This document shows, piece by piece, positions 32,681 to 42,419 of a stretch of 64,000 nucleotides of DNA. A program made the translations under genes and the position numbers. Each line of letters opens with the position of its first letter. Within the stretch, counting starts at the first letter, position 1. Source of the stretch: Streptomyces coffeae (lineage in GTDB: Bacteria; Actinomycetota; Actinomycetes; Streptomycetales; Streptomycetaceae); contig NZ_JAERRF010000012.1 in the NCBI RefSeq assembly GCF_016741875.1, forward strand, positions 165,794 through 229,793, written 5' to 3'. Under the pieces are notes generated by a model. The model was given only the letters and a program-made list of their open reading frames with translations, ran no database searches and was not told where the DNA came from.

Positions 32681-35600
32681 CAGCGCGAGGCGGTGCAGAC
32701 GACGGCACGGACGGACGTGTCGCCCCAGGCCAGCTCGCGCAGCAGGGCCAACGCGCCCTCCTCGGGGTCGATCAGCGCGATGCCACGCCGGGCGTAGGCG
32801 CGCGCCAGCTCCGGGGTCACCATCCCGTGGTGCGCGCCCGTGGGCGCCCAGGGGCCCCAGTGCACGGTGAGCGCCCTGCGTCCGGTGCGGGCCGCCCACC
32901 GGGTCCCGATGGCCTCCAGCACGTCGTTGGCCGCCGCGTAGTCCGCCTGACCGCGGTTGCCGGACACCGCGGAGACACTGCCGAAGAGCACCGCGAACGA
33001 GGGCTCGGCGGAGACCTTGTCCAGCGCGTCCAGCAGTGTGCTCGCGCCGTCCGTCTTGGTGCCGAACACGCGCTGGAAGGACTCGGCGGTCTTCTCCTCG
33101 ATCAGATGGTCGTCGATCACACCGGCCGCGTACACCACGCCGTCCAGCCGTCCGTGGTCCGCGTGGATCTCCTTGACGGCCTGGAGCACCGCGCCCGCGT
33201 CGCGCACGTCCACCGAGCGGTACCGCACCCGGCTGCCCCATCGCCGTAACTCCTCGACCGTGGACGCCACTTCGCGTGCACTCAGGATCCGGGTGGCCTC
33301 CCGTTGGATCTCCGCCGGTGTCCGGCCCCCGCCCCGGGCGGCGAGCGCGGCGCGCAGCGCGGGCTCGTCCCGGGCCCCGGCGGTGGCCGGGTCCTCGGGA
33401 CCAACGGGTTCGGGGGTGCGGCCCAGCAGTTCGATCCGGCAGCGGGAGGCGGCCGCGAGCGTGGCGGCGAAGCGAGCGGTGATGCCCCGGCCACCGCCGA
33501 CCAGGACCACCACCGCGTCCTGGTCGAGCCCCAGGGCCGCGGCCTCCGCCGCGCCCTCGCCCGCGGGGCCCGCGCCCGATGCGGCGAGTGTCCCCGGCCC
33601 GCTCTCCACTGCCTCAAGACCCTGTCGCCCGGTGGCGGTGCGCAGCACGACCGGTGCCCGGTCCTCGGCGGCCACCTCGTCGAGCAGCGCGTCGGCGACG
33701 GCGGCCGCGGTGGCCGTCCCGTCCGGGGGGAAGTCCGGGGGGAAGTCCGTGGGGAAGTCCGTGGGGAACTCGACAACCGTCGCCGCGATCCCGGGGAATT
33801 CCTTGGCCACCGTGCGGAACAGCCCGCGCAGCCCGGCCGGACGGAGGTCGAGCGGATCGGCGCGGCGGGCGGCCAGCAGCCATCGCGGACCGCGGCGCAG
33901 GGCCGCCTGGACGACGGGAAACGCCGCGGGCAGCACGGGCGCGCCGGAGCCGGTGAGCGGGTCGAGCAGGATGACCCCGTCCACCCGGCCGTCGCCTTCG
34001 TCCAGCAGGTGTTCCGCGTCGAACACCACGGCTTCGGCGCCATACCCGGTCAGCCGCGCGGTGAGCGCGTGGGCCACGTCGTCGTCGGGGCCGAGCAGGG
34101 CGAAGCGGGTGCCGGACAGCAGCGCCGGTGCGGTGTCGGCGGTGTCGGGAGCGGTGAGCGGCACCGGGCGCAACAGGAACCGGCGGGGTGCCGTTCCCGT
34201 GAGGGTGTCCGAGGACTCCGCTGCCTTGGCCGCGGTGGGGACCTCGGTGGGTGGGGCGGCGTCGATGGGTTCGGCGGCTGTGGGCGACAGCCGGGCGGTC
34301 AGCCAGGTGGCGACGGCCATCGCCGTACGGGCCTTGGCCAGCTCCTCCAGCTCCTCGTCGCCAAGGGCATCCGTACCGGCCATGCCCAGACGGCGGGCCA
34401 GCTCTCCCGCGATCTCGGCCCGTTTGATGGAGTCGATGCTGAGATCGGCCTCCAGATCGAGATCCGGCTCGATCATGTCGAGGGGGTAGCCGGTGCGTTC
34501 ACCGATGATGTCCGAGACGGCGCGGAGCACCTCCTCCACGGTGTGTTCCCGGGCGGGCGCTTCGGTGTCATCGGCGGCGGGCGGTGGCATTTCCACGGGG
34601 ACGGGCGCGTCCACGGGAGCCGGTGCGGCCACCGACGCCGGCACCGGCACGGGAACGCTTTCCGGTGCGCTCGGCCGGGCGTCCGGCGTGGCGCCGAGGT
34701 ACGTCAGCAGCACATCGCGCTGCGCCGCGACCATCTCCCGGCTCGCCTTCAGGAATTCGGAGATCAGGGCGTCCCGGTCGCCCCGCGCGCCCTCCGTGTG
34801 TTCCGTCTGGCTCACCGTTGCCTCCACAACACGTCGGGCCGGTGCGAGCGCACCGGGGAGAAGTTCACCGGCGGCGGTGCGGACCAGCTGTCCGTCGACC
34901 GTCCAGCCCACCCGGCGCGGCGGATCGCCGTGTCCGGCGTCCACGGTGTCCCGGCCCCGGAACATCCAGCCGGTCCGCACCGGCAGCCCGGCCACCCCCA
35001 GTTGGGCGAGCGCGTCGAGGAAACCGCGCAGCCCGCCCGTACCGTCCCGCGCACCCTCGCAGGCGACGGCGCGGTGTGGGCGGTCGCCGAGGATCGCCCC
35101 GACCAGCCCGGTGAGCACCGTGCCGGGGCCCGCCTCGACGAACACCCGGGCACCCGCCGCGTACATGGCCTCGATCTGCTCCATGAAGCGCACCGGCGCG
35201 CCGATCTGGGCGGCGAGTTCCGCCCGGATCGCGTCCGGGGCCGGGCGGTGCGGGGTGGCCGTGCGATTCGCCCACACCGGGAACTCGGGTGGCTCCACCG
35301 TCTGCCGGGCCAGTGCCTCGGTGAAGCGTGCCGAGGCGCCCGCGACCAGGGGGCTGTGGAAGGCGCAGGCCACCGGGAGGGGTTTGGCCGAGTGTCCGGC
35401 GTCCCGCAGCAGCCGTACCGCCTCGGCCACCGCCTCCTCCGGCCCGGAGATCACTGCCTGGCGCGGGGCGTTGTGGTTGGCGAGGACCACCCGCTCCTGG
35501 AGACCGGCGTCCCGCAGCACCCGTAGGACGTCCTCGGCCGGTGCCGTCACCGCGGCCATGGCCCCGGGAGTGTCCCCCGCGGCCGCCACGATGGCCGACG

Positions 35601-38600
35601 CGCGCTCCGCACTCAGCTCCAGCAGGGCATAGGGGGTGAGGGCCCCCGCCGCGCAGAGCGCCACCAGCTCCCCGTAGCTGTGCCCGCCCGCCATGTCGGG
35701 CACCACACCGGCGGAGGTGAGCAGGTCGTACGCGGCCAGCCCGGTCATACCGAGGGCGGGCTGCGCCACCCGGGTGTCGGTCAGCGCCGCGCGCTGTGCC
35801 GCCCTCCCCGCCGGGTCGAACGCGGCGGGCGGATAGAGCACATCGGCGTGGGCGCGGCCGAGTTCCAGATGGCGCTGGAGTTCGGGGAAGGCGATGAAGT
35901 GGCCGCCGAACATCCCGGGCCGCTGACTGCCCTGGCCGGGGAAGAGGAAGGCCACTTTGCCGGTGCCGTCGCTGTCCCCGGTGCGGCCTGCCTCCGGTAC
36001 TCCGGCGAGATGGATCCCCGCCGCCGGGTCGTGTTCGCCCGCCAGCACCCGGCGCAACCGTGCCGTCAGCCCCTCCACGTCCTCGGCCACCACCGCCACC
36101 CGCACCGGCGTGGGGTCGGCATCCGACCGCCGGGAGGCGGCCAGCGCCAGATCGCGCAGCCGCCACGGTCGGATGCCGGTACCGTCCGTGGTTGCCGACC
36201 TCAGAAGGTCCTCCACGGCGCGGAGCGCCGCCGCGTGGTCGGCGCCACGGAAGGTGAACAGCTCCGCGGGCCAGGCTCGGAGACCGTGCGGCGGGGGAGC
36301 GCCGCCGTCGTGGGCCGCCACGACCACATGGAAGTTGGTACCGCCGAAACCGAATCCGCTGACCCCCGCGACACGTTCGGCGGCGGGCACCCCCCACGGC
36401 CGGGCCTCGGCGGGAAAGGAGAAGGGGCTGCTGTCCTCGTTCCAGGCGGAGTTCGGCCGCTTCAGATGCAGGGTCGGTGGCTTGACGCCGGTGTGCAGTC
36501 CCAGCACGGTCTTGATCAGACCGGCCAGGCCCGCGGCGCATTTGGTGTGCCCGATCTGGGACTTCACCGAGCCGAGGGCACAGCTCCCCGGCCGGGCCCC
36601 GGCGGCGCCGAACACCTCGGTGAGGACGCTGAGTTCGGTGCGGTCCCCGACGACCGTTCCCGTGCCGTGGGCCTCGAGGAGACCGACGTCCGCGGGCGAG
36701 ACACGGGCGTTGCGGTACGCGCGCTCCAGCGCCGCCCGCTGTCCCTCGGGACGTGGCGCGGTGAGACCCAGCGAACGGCCGTCGCTGGAGCTGCCCACGC
36801 CCTTGATCACCCCGTAGACGTGGTCGCCGTCGCGTTCGGCGTCGGCCAGCCGCTTGAGCACCAGACATGCCACGCCCTCGCCCAGGACGATGCCGTCGGC
36901 GGAGCTGTCGAACGTACGTGACCGGCCGGTCGGGGAGAGCGCGTGGACCGACGAGAACAGCATGTAGTCGGTGATGCTGTTGTGCAGATCGGCGCCGCCG
37001 CACAGAACGGTGTCACTGGTGCCGCCGACCAGCTCCTTGCACGCCACGTCCACGGCGGCCAGCGACGACGCGCACGCCGCGTCCACGGTGTAGTTGGCCC
37101 CGCCCAGGTCGAGCCGGTTGGCGATCCGTCCGGCGATCACATTGGCGAGCATGCCCGGGAAACCGTCCTCGGTGAGCGCGGGCAGCTGCTCCGCAACACC
37201 GCGCGGCACCTCGCCGAAGTACGAGGGGAGAACGGCCCGCAGCGTCTGCGCGTGGGACAGATCGCTGCCCGACTCGGCCCCGAACACCACGGAGGTGCGG
37301 GCACGGTCGAGGGCACGGCCGCTCTCTCCATCGCCGTATCCGGCGTCCTCCAGGGCCTGACGCGCGGCCTCCAGCGCGAGCAGCTGGACCGGTTCGATAC
37401 TGCCCAGCGAGGCCGGAGGGATGCCGTAGCGCAACGGGTCGAAGGGGATCCTAGGCAGGAAGCCGCCCCAGCGGGAGTTGGTGGCGCCGGTGCTTCCGCC
37501 CCCGTCCGCCCTGTAGTGGACGGCCGGATCCCACCGCTGGGCGGGCACCTCCGTCACGGCGTCCACGCCACCCACCACATGGGCCCAGAACGTGGCGAGG
37601 TCGGGGGCCTGCGGAAACATACAGGCCATGCCGATCACGGCGATGTCCAGCGGCGGTGGCGCCTTCGGTTCTCCACCCAGCCGTTCCGTACCGGTGCCCA
37701 GCCGCTCGCGCAGCTCGGCCGTGTTCCGGTCGAGGAAGTCCGCCGCCCCGGAGGTGACGGAGTGGTGCAGCGCGTCGACGGTGGTGGTGGCCGAGCGCAG
37801 CACGGCCACGTCCCCGGCCATGAACATCCCCTCGGCGAGCTGACGGTCCTCGCCGACCCCCACCAGCCCGCCATCGGGGCCGCGTTCGACACCCTTGCTG
37901 GCGATCCGCAGTCGGCCGACGTTGAGGCGCTCCAGCTCCTCCCACATCCGCCGGTCCGGTGTGCCGCGGCTCCGCAGCCCTTCCCGGACGGTGTGAAAGC
38001 TGTCGGCGTACGGGCTGACCACACACCGGGTGGCATGTCCGGGCGCGGTTTCCAGCAGCGCGGTGCGCCGGGCTGCGACCACCTGGCGCTGGAACAGCGG
38101 CTGGACAGCACCCTGCGCCACGGCCTCCTCGGTGAACAGGTAGGCGGTGCCCATCAGCAGGCCCACGGCGCCACCGCGCCGGGTGAGCGGGGCGGCGAGC
38201 TCGGCCACCATGGCGGCTGACCGTTCGTCGTGGATGCCACCGGCGAAGAACACCTCGATGCGATGCCCCTGGCCGGTGTCGTCCGCGCCGTTCGCTGTGT
38301 TCGCGCCCGCCGCACCGTCCACCCCATCGAGGAAGTCCTCGATCACCCCCAACTGCGCCTCCCACAGCGGGAAGCTGTTCCTCGGGCCGACATGCCCCCC
38401 GCACTCGGAACCCTCGAAGACGAACCGGCGGGCTCCGGCCCGCAGGAACTGCCCGAGCAGCCCCGGTGAGGGCACATGCAGAAAAGTGGTGATGCCCTCC
38501 CGTTCCAGCGCCATGGCCTGGGACGGCCGTCCACCGGCGATGACGGCGTGGCTGGGCCGGACCTCGCGTACGGCCTCCAGCTGTGCGTTCCTGATCTCCT

Positions 38601-39843
38601 CGGGCGCGAAGCCGAGCACACCCACGCCCCAGGGCCGCCCCGCCATGGCGGCCCCGGCCTCCTCCAGCAGCGCGCGCGCCTGGTCGCGTCCGGCCAGGGC
38701 GAGCGCGATGAACGGCAGCGCACCGCCGTCGGCCACGGCGGACGCGAAGCCCGCCTGGTCGCTGACCCGGGTCATCGGGCCCTGGGCGAGCGGCAGCCGG
38801 GTCCCGGTCGTACGGGTCATCGGCGAACCGGGCCGCAGCACCGCGCCGGGCCCTGATGCCCCGCCGGGCCGTAATGCCGCGTCGGGCCGTAATGCCGCGT
38901 GTGGTGACGCCTGTGGGGCGGAACCACCGTGGCGTTCCCCGTCTCCCTCCTCCCGCCCGTCCGCCACCGCTCCCGCGTGGCGGATGGCGTCGGTGAGGGC
39001 CCGGACCGTCCGCGCGGCGTCCCGCCAGCGCTCGGCGAACCGTGCCGCGAGGAAGCCGTCCTGGCCGACGGGGAGGGGGCGTAGGCCGGGCGCGGACACT
39101 CTCCGCCGCAGAACGCGGTGACCGTCGGTCACGACGGTCTCCGAACCGTCCATGGAGCGGATCGCGGCCACGCGCTCCTCGGGAAGCCCGCATTCGGTGA
39201 GCAGCGACAGCTGGCTGTCCAGCACAACGCCGGCGGCGCCCGCCACGACGGCGGCCGCCGCCGTGTGCGGGCCGATGCCACCGCACGCCCACACCGGTAC
39301 GGTCATCTCCGGGTCGGCGAGGAGTCGTTGGAGCAGTACGAAGGTGCTCAGCTCTCCCACCCGGCCGCCGCTCTCGCAGCCCCGCGCGATCACGCCATGG
39401 GCCCCGGCCGCGACGGCGTCGAGGGCCTCGTCCGGGGAGGTGACCTCGACGAGCACCCGGTGGTGACGCGCGATGTCCTGGACCGCCCACGGAGCGTCCC
39501 GGCAGAGCACCACCGTATGCGGCCCGTTCGCACCGGCGGCCCGTGGATCCGGGTCCACGGGCCGCTTGTTCACACCGGCCGCCCTGGGAGACGCACCGGC
39601 AGGCGGTGCGGTCAGATCGGCGGGTGCGAGTCGGCAGCCCGCCGCCACCCGGACCCCGAAGCGGCCGTCGCCCACCCATCGCCGGGTGCGTTCCAGCGTG
39701 TCTCGCGCCTGACGGCCACCAGCACCCAGATCGAGTACACCGAGCCCACCGGCGCGACTGATCGCCGCCGCGAGTCTGGCGTCCGGTTCCCCGAAGGGGG
39801 TGACACCGATGACAAGATCCCCCACGTGAACAGCGGACGCCAT
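32677..39843 (-). CDS. PUFA/glycolipid-type synthase subunit A: two TIM-barrel ER-like domains - KS - AT - ACP - KR
   Basis: A 2388-aa iterative synthase and first gene of the operon. Residues 1-290 are a nitronate-monooxygenase-like FMN barrel (VIARGCESGGRVGE, VPVWACGGIG). Residues about 350-740 are a second, PfaD-like barrel (FVFEGSECGGHVGPR, VEVFFAGGIH). KS about 730-1170 with Cys924 in VDAACASSLAA; AT about 1290-1600 with GQGSQRPG and Ser1389 in GGHSYGEL; one ACP with Ser1805 in DLSIDSIKRAEI, the DSIKR form typical of PUFA synthases; KR about 2105-2388 with VGGGRGI and Tyr2302 in QADYAAAN. ATG at 39843 follows GGGAGAA. Codon 2199 is TTA (33247-33249), so bldA control is likely. PfaD-like barrels act as the enoyl reductase in PUFA synthases; two in one chain is unusual. 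Confidence 0.93.
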   Translation of the reverse strand: MASAVHVGDLVIGVTPFGEPDARLAAAISRAGGLGVLDLGAGGRQARDTLERTRRWVGDGRFGVRVAAGCRLAPADLTAPPAGASPRAAGVNKRPVDPDPRAAGANGPHTVVLCRDAPWAVQDIARHHRVLVEVTSPDEALDAVAAGAHGVIARGCESGGRVGELSTFVLLQRLLADPEMTVPVWACGGIGPHTAAAAVVAGAAGVVLDSQLSLLTECGLPEERVAAIRSMDGSETVVTDGHRVLRRRVSAPGLRPLPVGQDGFLAARFAERWRDAARTVRALTDAIRHAGAVADGREEGDGERHGGSAPQASPHAALRPDAALRPGGASGPGAVLRPGSPMTRTTGTRLPLAQGPMTRVSDQAGFASAVADGGALPFIALALAGRDQARALLEEAGAAMAGRPWGVGVLGFAPEEIRNAQLEAVREVRPSHAVIAGGRPSQAMALEREGITTFLHVPSPGLLGQFLRAGARRFVFEGSECGGHVGPRNSFPLWEAQLGVIEDFLDGVDGAAGANTANGADDTGQGHRIEVFFAGGIHDERSAAMVAELAAPLTRRGGAVGLLMGTAYLFTEEAVAQGAVQPLFQRQVVAARRTALLETAPGHATRCVVSPYADSFHTVREGLRSRGTPDRRMWEELERLNVGRLRIASKGVERGPDGGLVGVGEDRQLAEGMFMAGDVAVLRSATTTVDALHHSVTSGAADFLDRNTAELRERLGTGTERLGGEPKAPPPLDIAVIGMACMFPQAPDLATFWAHVVGGVDAVTEVPAQRWDPAVHYRADGGGSTGATNSRWGGFLPRIPFDPLRYGIPPASLGSIEPVQLLALEAARQALEDAGYGDGESGRALDRARTSVVFGAESGSDLSHAQTLRAVLPSYFGEVPRGVAEQLPALTEDGFPGMLANVIAGRIANRLDLGGANYTVDAACASSLAAVDVACKELVGGTSDTVLCGGADLHNSITDYMLFSSVHALSPTGRSRTFDSSADGIVLGEGVACLVLKRLADAERDGDHVYGVIKGVGSSSDGRSLGLTAPRPEGQRAALERAYRNARVSPADVGLLEAHGTGTVVGDRTELSVLTEVFGAAGARPGSCALGSVKSQIGHTKCAAGLAGLIKTVLGLHTGVKPPTLHLKRPNSAWNEDSSPFSFPAEARPWGVPAAERVAGVSGFGFGGTNFHVVVAAHDGGAPPPHGLRAWPAELFTFRGADHAAALRAVEDLLRSATTDGTGIRPWRLRDLALAASRRSDADPTPVRVAVVAEDVEGLTARLRRVLAGEHDPAAGIHLAGVPEAGRTGDSDGTGKVAFLFPGQGSQRPGMFGGHFIAFPELQRHLELGRAHADVLYPPAAFDPAGRAAQRAALTDTRVAQPALGMTGLAAYDLLTSAGVVPDMAGGHSYGELVALCAAGALTPYALLELSAERASAIVAAAGDTPGAMAAVTAPAEDVLRVLRDAGLQERVVLANHNAPRQAVISGPEEAVAEAVRLLRDAGHSAKPLPVACAFHSPLVAGASARFTEALARQTVEPPEFPVWANRTATPHRPAPDAIRAELAAQIGAPVRFMEQIEAMYAAGARVFVEAGPGTVLTGLVGAILGDRPHRAVACEGARDGTGGLRGFLDALAQLGVAGLPVRTGWMFRGRDTVDAGHGDPPRRVGWTVDGQLVRTAAGELLPGALAPARRVVEATVSQTEHTEGARGDRDALISEFLKASREMVAAQRDVLLTYLGATPDARPSAPESVPVPVPASVAAPAPVDAPVPVEMPPPAADDTEAPAREHTVEEVLRAVSDIIGERTGYPLDMIEPDLDLEADLSIDSIKRAEIAGELARRLGMAGTDALGDEELEELAKARTAMAVATWLTARLSPTAAEPIDAAPPTEVPTAAKAAESSDTLTGTAPRRFLLRPVPLTAPDTADTAPALLSGTRFALLGPDDDVAHALTARLTGYGAEAVVFDAEHLLDEGDGRVDGVILLDPLTGSGAPVLPAAFPVVQAALRRGPRWLLAARRADPLDLRPAGLRGLFRTVAKEFPGIAATVVEFPTDFPTDFPPDFPPDGTATAAAVADALLDEVAAEDRAPVVLRTATGRQGLEAVESGPGTLAASGAGPAGEGAAEAAALGLDQDAVVVLVGGGRGITARFAATLAAASRCRIELLGRTPEPVGPEDPATAGARDEPALRAALAARGGGRTPAEIQREATRILSAREVASTVEELRRWGSRVRYRSVDVRDAGAVLQAVKEIHADHGRLDGVVYAAGVIDDHLIEEKTAESFQRVFGTKTDGASTLLDALDKVSAEPSFAVLFGSVSAVSGNRGQADYAAANDVLEAIGTRWAARTGRRALTVHWGPWAPTGAHHGMVTPELARAYARRGIALIDPEEGALALLRELAWGDTSVRAVVCTASRW
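33723..33770. repeat. Four 12-bp tandem repeats in synthase A
   Basis: Four copies of a 12-bp unit CCG(G/T)GGGGAAGT on the plus strand encode, on the minus strand, repeated Phe-Pro-Thr/Pro-Asp units before the KR domain. It is in frame and probably a flexible, expandable loop. Confidence 0.8.
38829..38900. repeat. 18-bp minisatellite in the linker of synthase A
   Basis: Four tandem 18-bp units (38829-38846, 38847-38864, 38865-38882, 38883-38900); the last two are identical, the first two diverged. On the minus strand they encode six-residue repeats of the form ALRPDA/ALRPGG in the linker between the two TIM-barrel domains. Copy number probably varies between strains. Confidence 0.8.
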
Positions 39844-40203
39844 GTCTTCTCCCGAGAGGTCGATAACGCTGGGAAAAGGGACAATTCGAGCACGTTTCGA
39901 CAGAGCACCGATCCGGGCGGCGAGGATGTCACTTTCGTGTTCAACCGGGAAGAGGCAGGGACGAATCATGTGTGATTCATGAGTGTTCGGTCGCCGGAGG
40001 CGCCGTTGTCGCGCTATCCGTCCGATCCCGCCCCGGTCGGTCCGGAGTGGGCGCCCCCTACCCTGGACGGGGGTCGGCAGCGGCCTCTACCTGCCATGTT
40101 GCGATCCCGGTCGCTGTCCGTCGCAGCCTGTCCGTGCCGTCCTTCCCCCGGTGGACCAGCCGGGCCCGGCACGGCGTCATGCCCTTCGCGCTAGTGTGCG
40201 CCT
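39844..40203. other. Divergent promoter region, no gene seen
   Basis: 360 bp between synthase A (minus) and the epimerase (plus). It should carry the promoter of the whole lipid operon. I see no clear repeat, operator or coding frame in it. Confidence 0.5.
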
Positions 40204-41145
40204 GTGAGCTTTTATGTCGTTATCGGATCCGGGCCGGCCGGCGCGGCCACTGCTCAACTGCTGGTCGAAAAGGGCCATTCGGTACGGGTCATCACCACGT
40301 CGGGCCGCGACCCGGAGCCCGGCATCGCCCATGTCGCCATGGACGCCAGGGACAGCGAGCGGCTGATCGCGGTCACAGAAGGGGCGGCCGCGATCTACAA
40401 CTGTGCCGCACCGCCCTACCATCGCTGGGCAAGTGAATGGCCGCCGCTGGCCTCGTCGACCTGCGCGGCGGCCGAGGCGACCGGGGCCGTCCTGGTCACG
40501 CTGGGCAACCTCTACGGCTACGGACCGGTGGACCGTCCCATGACCGAGGAGATGCCACTCGCGGCGACCGGCCCCAAGGGGCGGGTGCGCGCCGCCGCTT
40601 GGGAGGAGGCGCGGACCCTGTATGAGCGGGGTCGTATCAAGGCGGTCGAAGTGCGGGCCTCGGACTTCTTCGGGCCCGGTGTGACCGACGGCGGGCATCT
40701 GGCCGCGCGGGTCATGCCACGGCTGCTGCGCGGCAAGCCGGTCTCCGTGCTCGGGGATCCGGACGCCCCGCACAGCTGGACCTATCTCCCCGATGTGGCC
40801 AGGGCCCTGGTCGAGGTCGCAGACGAGGAACGGGCCTGGGGACGCGCCTGGCACGTCCCCACGGAGCCCGCGCTGTCCATCCGGGGGATGGCCGACCGCC
40901 TTGCCGCTCACGCGGGAACGGGGCCGGTCGCCGTGCGCAGGCTGTCGCCCGCCGTCCTCGGTGTCATGGGGGTCTTCTCCCCGCTGATCCGTGAACTGAA
41001 GGAGATCCGGTATCAGTTCGACCACCCGTTCGCCGTTGATTCCAGCGCCTACGAAGCCGAGTTCACGGTCCGGGCCACCCCCGTCGGGGAGCAGGTCAAG
41101 GCGACGGTGGACTGGTGGCGTGAACGACTGGCCACCACCGGGTGA
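40204..41145 (+). CDS. NAD-dependent epimerase/dehydratase family protein
   Basis: A 313-aa extended-SDR-like protein. The N-terminal nucleotide motif is VIGSGPAGAATAQLLVEKG (a GxGxxG variant closer to flavoprotein or NAD-binding epimerases), and VTLGNLYGYGPVDRP holds the region where the YxxxK motif normally sits; the catalytic YxxxK itself is not clear. FFGPGVTDGGH and SWTYLPDVARALVEV are typical of NAD-dependent epimerase/dehydratases. GTG at 40204 starts MSFYVVIGSG. It is divergent from the lipid operon, so a role in sugar or lipid-head modification is possible but not shown. It converges on the vWA gene with a 14-bp gap. Confidence 0.85.
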   Translation: MSFYVVIGSGPAGAATAQLLVEKGHSVRVITTSGRDPEPGIAHVAMDARDSERLIAVTEGAAAIYNCAAPPYHRWASEWPPLASSTCAAAEATGAVLVTLGNLYGYGPVDRPMTEEMPLAATGPKGRVRAAAWEEARTLYERGRIKAVEVRASDFFGPGVTDGGHLAARVMPRLLRGKPVSVLGDPDAPHSWTYLPDVARALVEVADEERAWGRAWHVPTEPALSIRGMADRLAAHAGTGPVAVRRLSPAVLGVMGVFSPLIRELKEIRYQFDHPFAVDSSAYEAEFTVRATPVGEQVKATVDWWRERLATTG

Positions 41146-41159
41146 CAGGTGCCCGGTCC

Positions 41160-42419
41160 TCACCGGGCGGCGGAATCCGATCCGATGACCACCACCCGGG
41201 CCCACTCGGGAGGTGAGTCCGGCACGTAGTCGGGGTCGTCCTCGTTCCACGTCCGCGCCGAGTGCTGTCGAGGGAACAGACCCACCACCGTCCGGCACGG
41301 TGGCCGACTCGTCGGCCAGGGCGTCTGCCCGTCGGTCAGGGCCACGATGGCATCCGGTCGGGGCCGGCTCCGGAGCGCCTTGGCGAAGCCCGTGCGCAGA
41401 TCCGTCCCCCCACCACCCATCAGCGGAATGCCCTCGGCACGGCACAGCGGGTGCACCACCCGGGCCGCCGCGTCACACGGCACCACCGTGACCAGGTCGC
41501 GACGGCCGCCCACGGCACGGGAGATCGCGGCAACCTCTAGCAGGGCGCTGCCCAGTTCGGTGTCACTGACCGACCCGGAGGTGTCGATGACCACGCAGAC
41601 CCGGGGCGGCCTTCGCCGAAGGCTCGGCAGCACAGCGCCGGGCACCCCGGCCGAGCGTCGCGACGGCCGTCCGTAGTGGTAGTCCTCGCCCGCTCCGGGG
41701 CCGGACGTCGCCGAGCGGACCGCCGCTCCCAGCAGCTCCCGCCACGGCTGCGGCGGGTGGAACACCTCCTCGGCCCAGCGCCGCCACCCCCTCGAGGCGT
41801 TTCCCGGACGTCCGGTGATGCCCTGTGCCACCCGGAACCGCACCGCGTCCCGTTCCTGCGTGCTGAGGCCGTGTGCGCCGTCCGGTCCCAGGTCCCACTC
41901 CCGTTCCAGCCCATCGGCACCACTGCCGCAGTCGAGCCAGGCCAGGCTCTGCGTACGCGGTCCGAGCCGGAACTGGCGCAGGTAGTCCTCCATGAGCTCC
42001 CCGTCGCTCAGCGCCAACGCCCCTGGATCGACCGCGCCTTCGGGCCGCACCAACCCGTCGCCGTACACATCGTCGTTGATCTCGCAGTCCGCGGCGATGT
42101 TCATCCGCAGCCGTTCCGCCGGACCCGTCAGCCCGCGCTCGCGCGCGACCCGGTCACCGCGTCCATGATGATCACGCAGCAGATGCGACACCTCGTGCAC
42201 CCAAACCCCGGCCAGTTCCTCCACCGGCGTCCGGTCCACGAACACGGGAGAGACGTAACACCGCCAGTGCCGGTCGACAGCCATCGTGGGCACCCGACGC
42301 GATTCCACGGTGTGCAGGGCGAAGAGCGCCGTCGCCAAGTAGGGCCGGACCCGCGCCGCGTGCAGCCGGGCGGCGAAGAGCTTGTCGCGGTCCAGCGTCC
42401 CCGGTGTGTCCGTGGTCAT
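41160..42419 (-). CDS. vWA-like protein with an N-terminal putative metallopeptidase domain (DUF2201 type)
   Basis: A 419-aa protein. The N-terminal half carries an intact zinc-binding HEVSH (His75, Glu76, His79) in WVHEVSHLLRDHHG, part of the DUF2201_N putative metallopeptidase domain. The C-terminal half is a von Willebrand A-like domain with the MIDAS sequence VVIDTSGSVSD (Asp279) and ALTDGQTP. Such proteins work with MoxR AAA+ ATPases, which remodel or activate partner proteins. ATG at 42419 overlaps the MoxR gene stop by 4 nt. The protease activity is not proven for the family, but the ligands are all present here. Confidence 0.9.
   Translation of the reverse strand: MTTDTPGTLDRDKLFAARLHAARVRPYLATALFALHTVESRRVPTMAVDRHWRCYVSPVFVDRTPVEELAGVWVHEVSHLLRDHHGRGDRVARERGLTGPAERLRMNIAADCEINDDVYGDGLVRPEGAVDPGALALSDGELMEDYLRQFRLGPRTQSLAWLDCGSGADGLEREWDLGPDGAHGLSTQERDAVRFRVAQGITGRPGNASRGWRRWAEEVFHPPQPWRELLGAAVRSATSGPGAGEDYHYGRPSRRSAGVPGAVLPSLRRRPPRVCVVIDTSGSVSDTELGSALLEVAAISRAVGGRRDLVTVVPCDAAARVVHPLCRAEGIPLMGGGGTDLRTGFAKALRSRPRPDAIVALTDGQTPWPTSRPPCRTVVGLFPRQHSARTWNEDDPDYVPDSPPEWARVVVIGSDSAAR

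Noticed and set aside
30662..32797. 711-codon plus-strand frame opposite lipid synthase B
   Set aside because: It is antisense to the KS and AT with conserved Cys228 and Ser674; low-complexity Arg/Gly sequence, no ribosome site.
24486..39843. Assignment of the product as eicosapentaenoic acid or a heterocyst glycolipid
   Set aside because: Domain motifs resemble these systems, but the fused double barrels, the free ACP and the glycosyl/methyl transferases do not match either pathway closely enough to name the product.
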